A program made the translations under genes and the position numbers. From Sinomonas mesophila (GTDB lineage Bacteria > Actinomycetota > Actinomycetes > Actinomycetales > Micrococcaceae), in contig NZ_KV908327.1 of the NCBI RefSeq assembly GCF_001999765.1, positions 384 to 64,383 on the forward strand: a stretch of 64,000 nt of DNA, read 5' to 3'. Below the pieces are notes generated by a model, which was not told the DNA's origin, ran no database searches, and saw only the letters and a program-made list of their open reading frames with translations. Of this stretch, positions 33,244 through 42,438 are shown piece by piece; positions within the stretch are counted from its first letter, which is position 1; the number at the start of each line of letters is the position of its first letter.

Positions 33244-34434
33244 ATGCGCCCGTCCGTCCCCGCGTCCGCCGACCTCCCCAGCGCCGAGAGCGACCTGCTC
33301 GCCTTCGAGGAGCTCCTCGGCGAGAAGGAGCGCAGCCGCCTCGAGGAGGTCCGCGAGTGGCTCGCCCGCGAGGTGCTGCCGATCGCCGTCGGCTGCTGGG
33401 ACCGCGCGGAGTTCCCGCACGAGCTCATCCCGCGGCTCGCGGAGCTCGACGTCGTCAGCCCGGTCCGCCGCCAGGGGCACTCCCACCTCCTCGCGGGACT
33501 CATCCACGCCGAGTTCACCCGCGCTGACGCGTCGATCGGCACCTTCCTGGGCGTCCACGACGGGCTCTTCACCGGCTCGATCGAGCTCCTCGCCTCGGAC
33601 GAGCAGAAGGCCGCGTGGCTGCCCGGCGCCTACTCGCTCGAGGCCATCGGCGCCTTCGGCCTCACCGAGCCGCTCGGTGGCTCCGACGTCGCCGGCGGCC
33701 TTCGCACGACAGCCCGCCGGGAGGGCGGTTCGTGGGTGCTCGACGGCGCCAAGCGCTGGATCGGCAACGCGACGTTCTCAGACTGGGTCCTCGTCTTCGC
33801 GCGCGATGAGGCTGACGGCGGCGTCAAGGGCTTCCTCGTCGACTCCACGCTGCCAGGCTTCCGCACGGCGAAGATCGAGAACAAGATCGCCCTGCGCGCC
33901 GTCCAGAACGCCGACATCACTCTCGAGGGCGTCCGTGTCCCCGACGAGTTCCGGCTCGCGCACGCGAACAGCTTCAAGGACGTCAACCGGGTGCTCAGGA
34001 GCACCCGCATCGGCGTGGCCTGGCAGGCCGTGGGCCAACAGCTCGCGGCCTTCGACGTCGCCCGGTGCTACGTGCTCGCGCGGGAGCAGTTCGGCCGGCC
34101 GCTCGCATCCTTCCAGCTCGTCCAGGACCAGCTCGTCACGATGCTCGGCAACGCCGTGAGCTCGATGGGCATGATGGTCCGGCTCGCGCAGCTCGAGGAC
34201 GCCGGGCAGGACCGGGATGAGCAGTCCGCGCTCGCCAAGGCCTTCACGGCCGCCCGGATGCGTGAGACCGTCGCGATCGGCCGCGGGCTCCTTGGCGGCA
34301 ATGGGATCGTGACCGACTATCGCATGGCCAAGATCTTCGCGGACGCCGAGGCCATCTACACCTACGAGGGCACGCACGAGGTCAACACCCTCATCGCCGG
34401 CCGGGCCATCACGGGCGTCTCCGCGATCGTCTGA
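33244..34434 (+). CDS. Acyl-CoA dehydrogenase, glutaryl-CoA dehydrogenase-like
   Basis: 396 residues from the ATG at 33244 with AGGAGG seven bases upstream; the frame extends further up but without a ribosome site. Features: FGLTEPLGGSDVAGG (FAD/substrate loop), WIGNATFSDWVLVFA, REQFGRPLASFQLVQDQL and the catalytic glutamate near 375 in TYEGTHEVNTLIAGRAITG, the form typical of glutaryl-CoA dehydrogenase. It would convert glutaryl-CoA to crotonyl-CoA in lysine/tryptophan breakdown. No electron-transfer or CoA ligase genes adjoin it. Confidence 0.82.
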   Translation: MRPSVPASADLPSAESDLLAFEELLGEKERSRLEEVREWLAREVLPIAVGCWDRAEFPHELIPRLAELDVVSPVRRQGHSHLLAGLIHAEFTRADASIGTFLGVHDGLFTGSIELLASDEQKAAWLPGAYSLEAIGAFGLTEPLGGSDVAGGLRTTARREGGSWVLDGAKRWIGNATFSDWVLVFARDEADGGVKGFLVDSTLPGFRTAKIENKIALRAVQNADITLEGVRVPDEFRLAHANSFKDVNRVLRSTRIGVAWQAVGQQLAAFDVARCYVLAREQFGRPLASFQLVQDQLVTMLGNAVSSMGMMVRLAQLEDAGQDRDEQSALAKAFTAARMRETVAIGRGLLGGNGIVTDYRMAKIFADAEAIYTYEGTHEVNTLIAGRAITGVSAIV

Positions 34435-34467
34435 CGCGGGCGCCGGACCGGACCCAACCGGCCCCGT

Positions 34468-35037
34468 TCAGCCGCTCGGTCCAGGGTCCCAGGGGAGCAG
34501 GACCGAGGGCCTGCGGTCCTCGACGAACTGCAGCGGGTCGACGTAGTCGTCCCCTCGCCGCACGCCCCAGTGAAGGCACTCGGCGGGCGAGCAGTGGCCC
34601 GCGCCGGGAGCCTCGAGCGTGCCAACGGGTTGGCCGCGGACCACTGCCGTCCCGACGGCCAGGGCCGTCGCCACGGGCTCGAAGCTGCTGCGCAGCCCGC
34701 TGCCGTGGTCGATCGTGAGGACGGGCCGGTCCACGACCCAGCCCGCGAACACGACCGTCCCGTCCGCCGGGGCGAGGACGGGCGAACCGCGGCCGGCGCC
34801 GAGGTCCACGCCGCGGTGGCCGCTGAGCCAGGGCTTCTCGGGCGGGTCGAAGGCGCGCACGACGGCGGGCCTCGGCTCGAGCGGCCACACCCACCCGGGC
34901 GGCGGCGCTGGTGTCGCCGGGACAGGGGCCGCCGCCGCAGCGCCCGCCAGGAGCAGCGCGGCGACGCCCACCCCGGCCAGGAGGCGGACGAGGAGCAACA
35001 CGGGGAGCGGGATGAACGGGCGTGACAGAGGGGCCAT
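34468..35037 (-). CDS. Degenerate M23/LytM-domain protein next to rpsB
   Basis: 189 residues from the ATG at 35037. Signal peptide or anchor at 10-37, Pro-rich linker, then an M23 fold. The three zinc ligands are kept (H74, D78 in HRGVDLG; H156 in CLHWG), but the two catalytic histidines are replaced: YxHL reads SFEPV (E120) and the first H of HxH is C154. The protein may be inactive as a peptidase and act as a LytM regulator or wall-binding factor. An M23 gene divergent from rpsB is conserved in actinobacteria (Rv2891 in M. tuberculosis). Confidence 0.85.
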   Translation of the reverse strand: MAPLSRPFIPLPVLLLVRLLAGVGVAALLLAGAAAAAPVPATPAPPPGWVWPLEPRPAVVRAFDPPEKPWLSGHRGVDLGAGRGSPVLAPADGTVVFAGWVVDRPVLTIDHGSGLRSSFEPVATALAVGTAVVRGQPVGTLEAPGAGHCSPAECLHWGVRRGDDYVDPLQFVEDRRPSVLLPWDPGPSG

Positions 35038-35464
35038 GCCCCGATCCTGCGCCGCCTTCGAGGACGCCCGGGAGGGCACTGGGCGGCCATGTGGACAACA
35101 CGCCGGGCAGTGCCCTGTGGAGGATGAACGGGCGGCTGGGCTGGCCGGGGGCGGCGGGGGCGCTGTAGTACACTGGGTACCGCGGCTCTCCGGCCCGCTT
35201 TTGCTGTGCCAGAATCCTCTGGGCATCAGGCGGAACGGCGAGCCGACTCCGCGCATCCAGCGCCCAACCCGCGAACCGGCCCCGGGCCGGTCTGCGCGGC
35301 TTGGGCACTGCGCGCCCGGCGGTCCGCCTCGGCGGTACGGGGGCGCAGGGGATGCCAGGGGCGAGCGGCCACCCGGCCGTCGTCGTCAGTAACCGTCAAC
35401 TATGGCAGGGGCAAGGGCCGCCACAGGCGCCCTCGATCCATGACCTGCCGGAAGGAGCGTCGGC
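35038..35464 (+). other. Leader region of rpsB, no gene
   Basis: 427 bases between divergent genes. A likely -10 for rpsB is TACACT at 35169-35174 within GTAGTACACT, leaving an untranslated leader near 285 bases, as is common for rpsB. No clear -35. No convincing short ORF was seen. Confidence 0.45.
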
Positions 35465-36343
35465 ATGCCCGTCGTTACCATGCGCCAGCTGCTCGACAGC
35501 GGCGTCCACTTCGGTCACCAGACCCGCCGTTGGAACCCGAAGATGAAGCGCTTCATCTTCACCGAGCGCAACGGCATCTACATCATCGACCTCCAGCAGT
35601 CGCTGTCCTACATCGACCGCGCCTTCGAGTTCGTCAAGGCCACGGTCGCCCACGGCGGCACCGTGCTCTTCGTCGGCACGAAGAAGCAGGCCCAGGAGGC
35701 CATCGCCGAGCAGGCCACGCGCGTCGGCCAGCCGTACGTCAACCAGCGCTGGCTGGGCGGCATGCTCACCAACTTCTCCACGGTCGCCAAGCGCATCCAG
35801 CGGCTCAAGGAGCTCGAGGAGATCGACTTCGAGGACGTTGCCGGCTCGGGCCGCACCAAGAAGGAGCTCCTCATCCTCCAGCGCGAGAAGGACAAGCTCG
35901 AGAAGACCCTCGGCGGCATCCGCAACCTCTCGCGCACCCCGTCCCTCCTCTGGGTCGTGGACACGAAGAAGGAGCACCTCGCGGTCGACGAGGCCAAGAA
36001 GCTCGGCATCCCGGTCGTGGCGATCCTCGACACGAACTGCGACCCGGACGAGGTCGACTTCCCGATCCCGGGCAACGACGACGCCATCCGCTCCGTGAAC
36101 CTGCTCACCCGCGTCGTCGCCGACGCCGTGGCTGAGGGCCTCATCGCGCGCACCAGCCGCGCCACCGGCTCCGAGGGCGCCACCTCGGCCGAGCCGCTCG
36201 CCGAGTGGGAGCGCGAGCTCCTCGAGGGCCAGACCGCCGAGGCCCCCGCCGCCGAGGCCCCCGCCGCCGAGGCCCCGGCCGACGAGGCCGAGGCTGGCGA
36301 GGCCGGCTCTGCCGACTCGGCGTCAGCCGAGGGTTCGAAGTAA
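35465..36343 (+). CDS. rpsB: 30S ribosomal protein S2
   Basis: 292 residues from the ATG at 35465 (GGAAGGAG upstream). Core S2 sequence is complete: [22 protein letters not shown], then [14 protein letters not shown] and [24 protein letters not shown]-terminal tail from about 235 is an acidic run of Glu-Ala-Pro-Ala units encoded by tandem repeats at about 36236-36300, longer than in E. coli and usual for actinobacteria. First gene of the rpsB-tsf pair. Confidence 0.98.
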   Translation: MPVVTMRQLLDSGVHFGHQTRRWNPKMKRFIFTERNGIYIIDLQQSLSYIDRAFEFVKATVAHGGTVLFVGTKKQAQEAIAEQATRVGQPYVNQRWLGGMLTNFSTVAKRIQRLKELEEIDFEDVAGSGRTKKELLILQREKDKLEKTLGGIRNLSRTPSLLWVVDTKKEHLAVDEAKKLGIPVVAILDTNCDPDEVDFPIPGNDDAIRSVNLLTRVVADAVAEGLIARTSRATGSEGATSAEPLAEWERELLEGQTAEAPAAEAPAAEAPADEAEAGEAGSADSASAEGSK

Positions 36344-36389
36344 CTCGACCCAAAGACCCTCTCCGGGACCCACCAGGACCCGGAGACCA

Positions 36390-36434
36390 CCGGCGCGATG
36401 GCGGCCCCGACTGACGGGGCCGCCGTCGCGCCGG
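36390..36434 (+). terminator. Strong hairpin between rpsB and tsf
   Basis: A 20-bp stem with a single T-G wobble and loop ACTGA (36410-36414). There is no T run, so it may be an attenuator or an RNA-processing/stability element that adjusts tsf relative to rpsB rather than a full stop. Confidence 0.6.
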
Positions 36435-36471
36435 CCGGAAGAACTGCAGAACACACGACAGAGGGGTTCAC

Positions 36472-37308
36472 ATGGCGAACTACACCGCTGCTGACATCAA
36501 GGCCCTGCGCGAGCGCACCGGCGCCGGCATGATGGACGTCAAGAAGGCTCTCGACGAGGCCAACGGCGACGCCGAGAAGGCCATCGAGATCATCCGCATC
36601 AAGGGCCTCAAGGGCGCCACGAAGCGCGAGGGCCGCTCGACGGCCGAGGGCCTCGTCGCCGCCAAGGTCGACGGCGGCGTCGGCGTCATGGTCGAGGTCA
36701 ACTGCGAGACCGACTTCGTCGCCAAGTCCGCCAAGTTCATCGAGCTGGCCGACAAGGTCCTCGCGACGGCCGTCGCCTCGGGCGCCGCCGACCTCGAGGC
36801 CCTCTTGGCCGCCGACGTCGACGGCAAGTCCCTGAGCGACTTCGTCGTCGAGGAGGGCGCGGTCCTGGGCGAGAAGGTCGTCGTCCGCCGCCTGGCCCGC
36901 ATCGAGGGCGCGACCGTCGATGCCTACCTCCACAAGACGTCCAAGGACCTCCCGGCCCAGGTCGGCGTCCTCTTCGCCGTCGAGGGCGAGGGCGAGGCCG
37001 CCCAGGCCGCCGCGCACGACGTCGCAGTGCACGTGGCCGCGATGGCCCCGAACTACCTCCGCCGCGAGGATGTCCCGGCCGACCTCGTCGAGTCGGAGCG
37101 CCGCATCGCCGAGGAGACCGCCAAGGCCGAGGGCAAGCCCGAGGCTGCCCTGCCGAAGATCGTCGAGGGCCGCGTGACCGGCTTCTACAAGGGCGAGGTC
37201 CTCCTCGACCAGGCGTTCGCCAAGGACGCCAAGAAGTCCGTCGGCCAGGTCCTCTCCGAGGCCGGCGTCGAGGCGACCGCGGTCGCCCGCTTCCGCGTCG
37301 GCGCGTAG
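36472..37308 (+). CDS. tsf: Elongation factor Ts
   Basis: 278 residues. It exchanges GDP for GTP on EF-Tu. Signature TDF(V) block: LRERTGAGMMDVKKALDEANGD, then the second signature EVNCETDFVAKS near 75. The dimerisation and C-terminal helices end FRVGA. AGAGGGG precedes the ATG. Full length. Confidence 0.98.
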   Translation: MANYTAADIKALRERTGAGMMDVKKALDEANGDAEKAIEIIRIKGLKGATKREGRSTAEGLVAAKVDGGVGVMVEVNCETDFVAKSAKFIELADKVLATAVASGAADLEALLAADVDGKSLSDFVVEEGAVLGEKVVVRRLARIEGATVDAYLHKTSKDLPAQVGVLFAVEGEGEAAQAAAHDVAVHVAAMAPNYLRREDVPADLVESERRIAEETAKAEGKPEAALPKIVEGRVTGFYKGEVLLDQAFAKDAKKSVGQVLSEAGVEATAVARFRVGA

Positions 37309-37319
37309 CACGCACTGCA

Positions 37320-37349
37320 GGGGCGGCCACTTCGGTGGCCGCCCCTTTG
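37320..37349 (+). terminator. Terminator after tsf
   Basis: Perfect 11-bp stem GGGGCGGCCAC/GTGGCCGCCCC with a TTCG tetraloop, followed by TTT. Confidence 0.88.
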
Positions 37350-37413
37350 CTGTGCCGTGCGGCCGAGGGCCGATAATCTAGACCAAGCCGCCCAAACCCG
37401 AGGGGACACACTC

Positions 37414-38196
37414 ATGGATACCGTTCAGACCGCCGACCCCGCAGAAGCCCCCTCCCACCTCCCCGCGGCCGCGTCCGAGCAGGGCGCAGCCCAGCGTCGC
37501 CGCCGCGTCCTGCTCAAGCTCTCCGGCGAGGTGTTCGGCGGAGGCAAGCTCGGCGTCGACCCGGACACGGTCCGCGCCGTCGCCGACCAGATCGCCGCCG
37601 CGGTCGACGACGTCGAGATCGCCATCGTCGTCGGCGGCGGGAACTTCTTCCGCGGCGCTGAGCTCTCCCTGTCCGGGATGGACCGCTCCCGCGCCGACTA
37701 CATGGGCATGCTGGGCACCGTGATGAACTGCCTCGCGCTCCAGGACTTCCTCGAGCAGGCCGGCGTCGAGACCCGCGTCCAGAGCGCGATCACGATGGGC
37801 CAGGTCGCCGAGGCGTACATCCCGCGCCGGGCGATCCGGCACATGGAGAAGGGGCGCGTCGTGATCTTCGGCGCCGGCGCGGGCCTGCCGTACTTCTCGA
37901 CCGACACCGTGGCCGCGCAGCGTGCGCTCGAGGTGCACGCCGACGTCGTCCTCATGGCCAAGAGCGGGGTCGACGGCGTCTACACCGCTGACCCGAAGAA
38001 GGACCCGACCGCCGAGAAGCTCGAGCACCTCACCTACGACGAGGCGCTGCGCCGCGACATCCGGGTCATGGACCAGACCGCGATGACCATGTGCAAGGAC
38101 AACAGGCTCGACATGGTCGTGTTCGGCATGGAGGGCGAGGGCAACGTCACGAAGGCGATCCGCGGCGACCGGCTCGGCACGCTCGTGACGGTCTAG
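37414..38196 (+). CDS. pyrH: UMP kinase
   Basis: 260 residues from the ATG at 37414 (GAGGGGAC upstream). It phosphorylates UMP to UDP as a hexamer. After a 28-residue Ala-rich extension the amino acid kinase fold begins: [49 protein letters not shown] and the closing [24 protein letters not shown] at 37372-37377 is a possible -10. Confidence 0.97.
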   Translation: MDTVQTADPAEAPSHLPAAASEQGAAQRRRRVLLKLSGEVFGGGKLGVDPDTVRAVADQIAAAVDDVEIAIVVGGGNFFRGAELSLSGMDRSRADYMGMLGTVMNCLALQDFLEQAGVETRVQSAITMGQVAEAYIPRRAIRHMEKGRVVIFGAGAGLPYFSTDTVAAQRALEVHADVVLMAKSGVDGVYTADPKKDPTAEKLEHLTYDEALRRDIRVMDQTAMTMCKDNRLDMVVFGMEGEGNVTKAIRGDRLGTLVTV

Positions 38197-38293
38197 CCCA
38201 TCCGCATGAGGCTAGGATGTTGCTAGCCCCTGCGGCCCGCCAGTGGCGGGGCGCGCGCCGTGAGCTGCCGTAAACCCCTCTGAGGAGACAGAC

Positions 38294-38851
38294 GTGATCG
38301 AAGAGACCCTGCTCGAAGCCGCCGACAAGATGGAGAAGGCCGTCGAGGTGGCCAAGGAGGACTTCGCGTCGATCCGTACGGGCCGCGCCAACCCGGGCCT
38401 GTACGCCAAGGTCATGGTGGACTACTACGGCACGCCGACCCCGCTCCAGCAGCTCGCCTCCTTCCAGGTCTCGGACGCCCGCACGATCCTCATCACGCCC
38501 TACGACAAGAGCGCGCTGCGCGATGTCGAGAAGGCCCTCTCCGACTCCGAGGTCGGTGCCAACCCGTCCAACGACGGCAACGTGATCCGCGTCGTCCTGC
38601 CCGAGCTGACGCAGGAGCGCCGCAAGGAGTACGTCAAGATCGTCAAGGGCAAGGGCGAGGACGCCAAGGTGTCGATCCGCAGCATCCGCCGCAAGGCCAA
38701 GGAGTCCCTCGACAAGCTCGTCAAGGACGGCGAGGTCGGCGAGGACGAGGGCGTGCGCGGCGAGAAGGAGCTCGACCTCCTGACCAAGAAGCACGTCGAC
38801 TCGGTCGACGACCTGGTCAAGCGCAAGGAAGCCGAGCTGCTCGAGGTCTGA
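38294..38851 (+). CDS. frr: Ribosome recycling factor
   Basis: 185 residues from a GTG with GAGGAGAC seven bases upstream. It splits post-termination ribosomes with EF-G. Conserved stretches: [46 protein letters not shown] and [20 protein letters not shown]. The stop overlaps the cdsA ATG (TGATG). Confidence 0.98.
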   Translation: MIEETLLEAADKMEKAVEVAKEDFASIRTGRANPGLYAKVMVDYYGTPTPLQQLASFQVSDARTILITPYDKSALRDVEKALSDSEVGANPSNDGNVIRVVLPELTQERRKEYVKIVKGKGEDAKVSIRSIRRKAKESLDKLVKDGEVGEDEGVRGEKELDLLTKKHVDSVDDLVKRKEAELLEV

Positions 38852-39795
38852 TGAGCGAGCCCCAGCCCGGGCCGCCGCCCCGAAACGCCGCCCCGGGGGC
38901 GCCAGCCCTCGGTGAGCGGCGTTCCCGGAAGCTGGCACGGACCTCCCGGGCGGGGCGCGACCTGCCTGCCGCCATCGTCGTCGGGCTCGCCCTCCTCGCG
39001 GCCCTGCTCGGCGGCCTGTTCCTGTGGCCGCTGGGCTTCGTGCTCATCGCCGTGTCCGCCGCGCTGCTGGGCGCGTGGGAGGTGTCCCGGGCCCTCGAGG
39101 CGCACGGGACGCGCATCCCTGTCGTCCCCGTCATGGCGGCGACGGCGGCCATCCCCGTGAGCGCGTACTTCGGCGGCGCGGAGGCGCAGCTCTTCGCGCT
39201 CGTCGCCGGCTGCGCCGCGGTGCTGCTGTGGCAGAGCCTCGAGCACACCGCCGGCGCGGCGAGGAGCGTCTTCGCCGGGGTCTTCGTGCTCCTCTGGGTC
39301 CCGTTCCTCGTGGGATTCGCGGTGCTTCCCCTGCACGATTCGCCCCTCCCGGCAGGCCTCGGGCTCTGGCCGGGCGGCACCGTTCCGCCGGCTACGCTCG
39401 AGCTCGTCCTGACGCTCCTGCTCATCGTCGCGAACGACACCTTCGGCTATATCGTGGGGGCGAGCCTCGGCAGGCACCCGATGGCGCCGAAGATCAGCCC
39501 CAAGAAGTCGTGGGAGGGATTCGCGGGCTCCGTGGCGGGCGCCGCCGCGATCGGCGTCCTCGGCGCCGTGTTCCTGCTCGGCCGGCCGTGGTGGGTCGGC
39601 GCCGTGCTCGCCGTGGTCATGGTCGCCGCGGCCACGGCGGGGGACCTCGTGGAGTCCATGGTCAAGCGGGAGCTGAGGATCAAGGACATGAGCAGCATCC
39701 TCCCCGGGCACGGCGGGATGATGGACCGGCTCGACTCGATCCTGTTCGGGGCGCCGGCGGCCTACCTCGTCTTCAGCCTCCTCCCGGGTGCGTAG
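38851..39795 (+). CDS. cdsA: Phosphatidate cytidylyltransferase
   Basis: 314 residues, about eight membrane helices after a polar N-terminus of 40 residues. It makes CDP-diacylglycerol from phosphatidate and CTP. The CdsA signature is clear: NDTFGYIVGASLGRHPMA, KISPKKSWEGFAGSV and, near the end, VKRELRIKDMSSILPGHGG followed by GMMDRLDSILF. Translationally coupled to frr. Confidence 0.96.
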   Translation: MSEPQPGPPPRNAAPGAPALGERRSRKLARTSRAGRDLPAAIVVGLALLAALLGGLFLWPLGFVLIAVSAALLGAWEVSRALEAHGTRIPVVPVMAATAAIPVSAYFGGAEAQLFALVAGCAAVLLWQSLEHTAGAARSVFAGVFVLLWVPFLVGFAVLPLHDSPLPAGLGLWPGGTVPPATLELVLTLLLIVANDTFGYIVGASLGRHPMAPKISPKKSWEGFAGSVAGAAAIGVLGAVFLLGRPWWVGAVLAVVMVAAATAGDLVESMVKRELRIKDMSSILPGHGGMMDRLDSILFGAPAAYLVFSLLPGA

Positions 39796-39848
39796 GACCT
39801 GCGGAGGCCTCACGATGAACCTACGAGCGCACGAGAGGATGAGAGCAC

Positions 39849-40424
39849 GTGGCGCACACTGACAGCCCCGCGTCGGCGGGCTTCGACCGCGTCGGCCGCG
39901 GCGACCTGGGCTACAGCCCCAAGCAGGTCGAGAAGTTCATGGAGCAGGCGAGGGCATACCTCGAGGACCCCTCCGCCCCGCCCGTGACGAGCCATCAGGT
40001 CAGGACGGTCTCGTTCGACGCCGTCCGCGGCGGCTTCGACGCGAGCGAGGTCGACGCCGCGCTGGACCGGCTCGAGGACGCCTTCGCCCGGCGCGAGCGG
40101 GACGAGCTCATCGAGACCTCCGGCGAGGAGGCCTGGCTCCGCGAGATCGGCAGGCTCGCGGGCGTCCTCCGGGGCCGCCTCCTGCGCCCCGAGGGGGAGC
40201 GCTTCCGCCGCCCCACGAGTCCGAAGGCCCCGAGCTACAGCACGCAGGACGTCGACGAGCTCTGCGTGCGCCTCCTCGACTACCTCGAGCGCGGCTCGCC
40301 CATGAGCGCGGACGAGGTGCGCACCGCCGTCTTCCGCACCGTCACGGGCAAGGACGGCTACGAGGAGACCCAGGTCGACGCGTTCCTCGACCGCGTCGTC
40401 GAGCTCATGTCGTCCATCGACTGA
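39849..40424 (+). CDS. DivIVA-domain protein
   Basis: 191 residues from a GTG at 39849. Two short DivIVA-like (DivI1A) modules are visible: GYSPKQVEKFMEQARAYLED with FDASEVDAALDRLEDAF, and SYSTQDVDELCVRLLDYLE with YEETQVDAFLDRVVELM. It lacks the long coiled coil of Wag31/DivIVA. A gene like this follows cdsA in Arthrobacter relatives. Role unknown, perhaps pole or membrane curvature related. Confidence 0.85.
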   Translation: MAHTDSPASAGFDRVGRGDLGYSPKQVEKFMEQARAYLEDPSAPPVTSHQVRTVSFDAVRGGFDASEVDAALDRLEDAFARRERDELIETSGEEAWLREIGRLAGVLRGRLLRPEGERFRRPTSPKAPSYSTQDVDELCVRLLDYLERGSPMSADEVRTAVFRTVTGKDGYEETQVDAFLDRVVELMSSID

Positions 40425-40444
40425 CCCTGCCCCCGGCCTTCCTG

Positions 40445-41968
40445 TCAGGGACGCGGCTCGGGGGAGTGGAGCCGCACGAGGAACCGGTCCGCGCCGCGCG
40501 GGAGGGTCGTCCGGCTCGCGCGCGAGACGGCGGCCATGACCGCGAAGGCGAGCGGAACCGTCCAGAGCGCGGGCTGGGCGCACAGCTCGGCGACGACCGA
40601 GAGCGCGCCGGCTGCCTCGCCCGGCGGGCCCAGAAGCCCCGACGCGACGACGGCGCCCCCGCAGGCCAGCGCCCCCGTCGCCATCCCGGCCATCGCCCCG
40701 GTCGGAGTCAGGCCCCGCCACCAGATCCCGAGCACGAGCAGCGGGCAGATGGTCGACGCCGTGAACGCGAACACGAGCCCGACGCTGCCCGCGAGGGCCT
40801 GCGAGCCGCCCGCGACCGCGGCCGCGAGGGGGACGAGGGCCGAGAGCGGGGTCGCGATCCGGAAGCCGCGCACGCTGCCGCCGAAGAGTTCCTGGCTGAT
40901 GACCCCCGCGACGGACACGAGCAGGCCCGAGCTCGTGGACAGGAACGCTGCCATGGCCCCGGCGAGCACGAGGGCGGACAAGGCCGTTCCGAGCGGCCCT
41001 GCGACGAGCGCCTCGGGCAGCAGGATCGCGATGGCGTCGCCCTCGCTCGCGAGGCCTGGCGCCGCGAGCCGCCCGAGCACACCGAGCGTCGTCGGGAAGA
41101 CGTAGAACACCGAGAGCAGGCACAGCACGATCACGGTCGTGCGCCGCGCCGACCGCCCGTCGGGGTTCGTGTAGAAGCGCACGAGGACGTGCGGGAGCCC
41201 GAGCGTGCCGAACAGCAGGGCGACCATGATCGACAGCGTCCGGTACCCGCCCACCGGACCCGAGCCGCCGTCGTCCGCGCCGGCCCCGCCGCCGTCGTCC
41301 GCGGCCCCGCCCCCCGCCGCGGCTGCAGCCGCGGCGTCGGCGAGCGACGGCGCGCCCTGCCCGACGACGTGCAGCGCGAGGAACACGGCAGGGATGCCGA
41401 TCGCGGCGAGCTTGAGCCAGAACTGGAACGCCTGGACGAAGGTGATCGAGCGCATCCCGCCGAGCATGACGGCGAAGACGACGACGGCGACGACCGCCGC
41501 GGAGCCGGCCCACCCGGGCAGGCCGGTCGTGATCCGCACCGCGAGGGCCGCGCCCTGGAGCTGCGGGACGATGTAGAGCCAGCCGATGAGCACGACGAGG
41601 ACGCTTGTCGTGCGCCGCGCGGCGAGCGAGCCGAGCCGCGCCCCGGCGAAGTCGGGGATTGTGTAGGCGCCCGAGCGGCGCAGCGGCGCGGCGACGAACA
41701 GCAGGAGCATGAGGAACCCGGCCGTGTACCCCACGGGATACCACAGCGCCGAGGAGCCGCTGACCATGATGAGCCCCGCCACGCCCAGGAAGCTCGCCGC
41801 GGAGAGGTACTCGCCGCCGATCGCGGACGCGTTCCACCACGGCCGCACGGTCCGCGAGGCGACGTAGAAGTCGCCGGTCGTGCGCGAGATCCGCAGCCCG
41901 TAGAAGCCCACGAGGACGGTCGCGACGGCCACGGCCGCGAGCGCCGCCACGCCGATCGCAGGGGTCAC
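40445..41968 (-). CDS. Sodium:solute symporter (SSS family), first copy
   Basis: 507 residues from the GTG at 41968, coupled to the upstream small gene by GTGA. About 13 helices; SSS marks include WWNASAIGGEYLSAASFLG, GLPHVLVRFYT and FLSTSSGLLVSVAGV, the pattern of acetate/pyruvate (ActP, MctP-like) carriers. Residues about 207-235 are an Ala run plus Asp/Gly repeats (AADDGGGAGADDGG), an unusual insert in a loop. It would bring in a small carboxylate with Na+ or H+. Last gene of the lytS-like operon. Confidence 0.87.
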   Translation of the reverse strand: MTPAIGVAALAAVAVATVLVGFYGLRISRTTGDFYVASRTVRPWWNASAIGGEYLSAASFLGVAGLIMVSGSSALWYPVGYTAGFLMLLLFVAAPLRRSGAYTIPDFAGARLGSLAARRTTSVLVVLIGWLYIVPQLQGAALAVRITTGLPGWAGSAAVVAVVVFAVMLGGMRSITFVQAFQFWLKLAAIGIPAVFLALHVVGQGAPSLADAAAAAAAGGGAADDGGGAGADDGGSGPVGGYRTLSIMVALLFGTLGLPHVLVRFYTNPDGRSARRTTVIVLCLLSVFYVFPTTLGVLGRLAAPGLASEGDAIAILLPEALVAGPLGTALSALVLAGAMAAFLSTSSGLLVSVAGVISQELFGGSVRGFRIATPLSALVPLAAAVAGGSQALAGSVGLVFAFTASTICPLLVLGIWWRGLTPTGAMAGMATGALACGGAVVASGLLGPPGEAAGALSVVAELCAQPALWTVPLAFAVMAAVSRASRTTLPRGADRFLVRLHSPEPRP

Positions 41969-42438
41969 CGCCGGTCCTCGAGGAGCTCGGAGTAGCGCTG
42001 CTCGGTGCGCGTCGCGGCCCGGTAGTAGGCGACCCCGCACAGCACGGCGGCCGGGTACGGCAGCGCCCCCACGAGCAGCCACACGAGCGGGAGCCCGGGC
42101 AGCCACGGCAGCTGCGCGGCGAGCGAGGACAGTGCCCACACCGTCAGCACGGCGGCGAGGAACGCGCCGGCGACGGCGGCCGCGAGGCGCAGCTGCGAGC
42201 GCATGAGCGAGCGGAGCACGACGCCGCCGAGCTCGGACTGCTCCTCGACCTCACGGGAGAGCGACGGCGTCTGGGGCGCCCGCGCGGCGGAGGAGAGGGG
42301 CGCCGTCACGCGCACGCGGCGGGAGCGGTCGACGCTCCGCCCAGTGCTGCCGTTCCCGCCACGGCCGCTCCCGCCGTCGCCGTCCCCGCCGCTGCCGTTC
42401 CCGCCGCTGCCGTTCCCGCCGTCGCCGTCCGCATTCAC
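41965..42438 (-). CDS. Two-helix membrane partner of the symporter (DUF485-like)
   Basis: 157 residues from the GTG at 42438, which overlaps the LytTR stop. Residues 3-35 are a low-complexity Gly/Asn/Asp/Ser stretch from GC-rich repeats (42350-42432); residues 75-157 have two membrane helices (LAAAVAGAFLAAVLTVWAL and WLLVGALPYPAAVLCG) in the arrangement of YjcH/DUF485 proteins that accompany ActP. Sequence identity to DUF485 is weak by eye; position supports it. Confidence 0.7.
   Translation of the reverse strand: MNADGDGGNGSGGNGSGGDGDGGSGRGGNGSTGRSVDRSRRVRVTAPLSSAARAPQTPSLSREVEEQSELGGVVLRSLMRSQLRLAAAVAGAFLAAVLTVWALSSLAAQLPWLPGLPLVWLLVGALPYPAAVLCGVAYYRAATRTEQRYSELLEDRR

Noticed and set aside
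36236-36300. Tandem repeats at the 3' end of rpsB as a mobile or regulatory element
   Set aside because: They encode the Glu/Ala/Pro tail usual for actinobacterial S2 and keep the frame.
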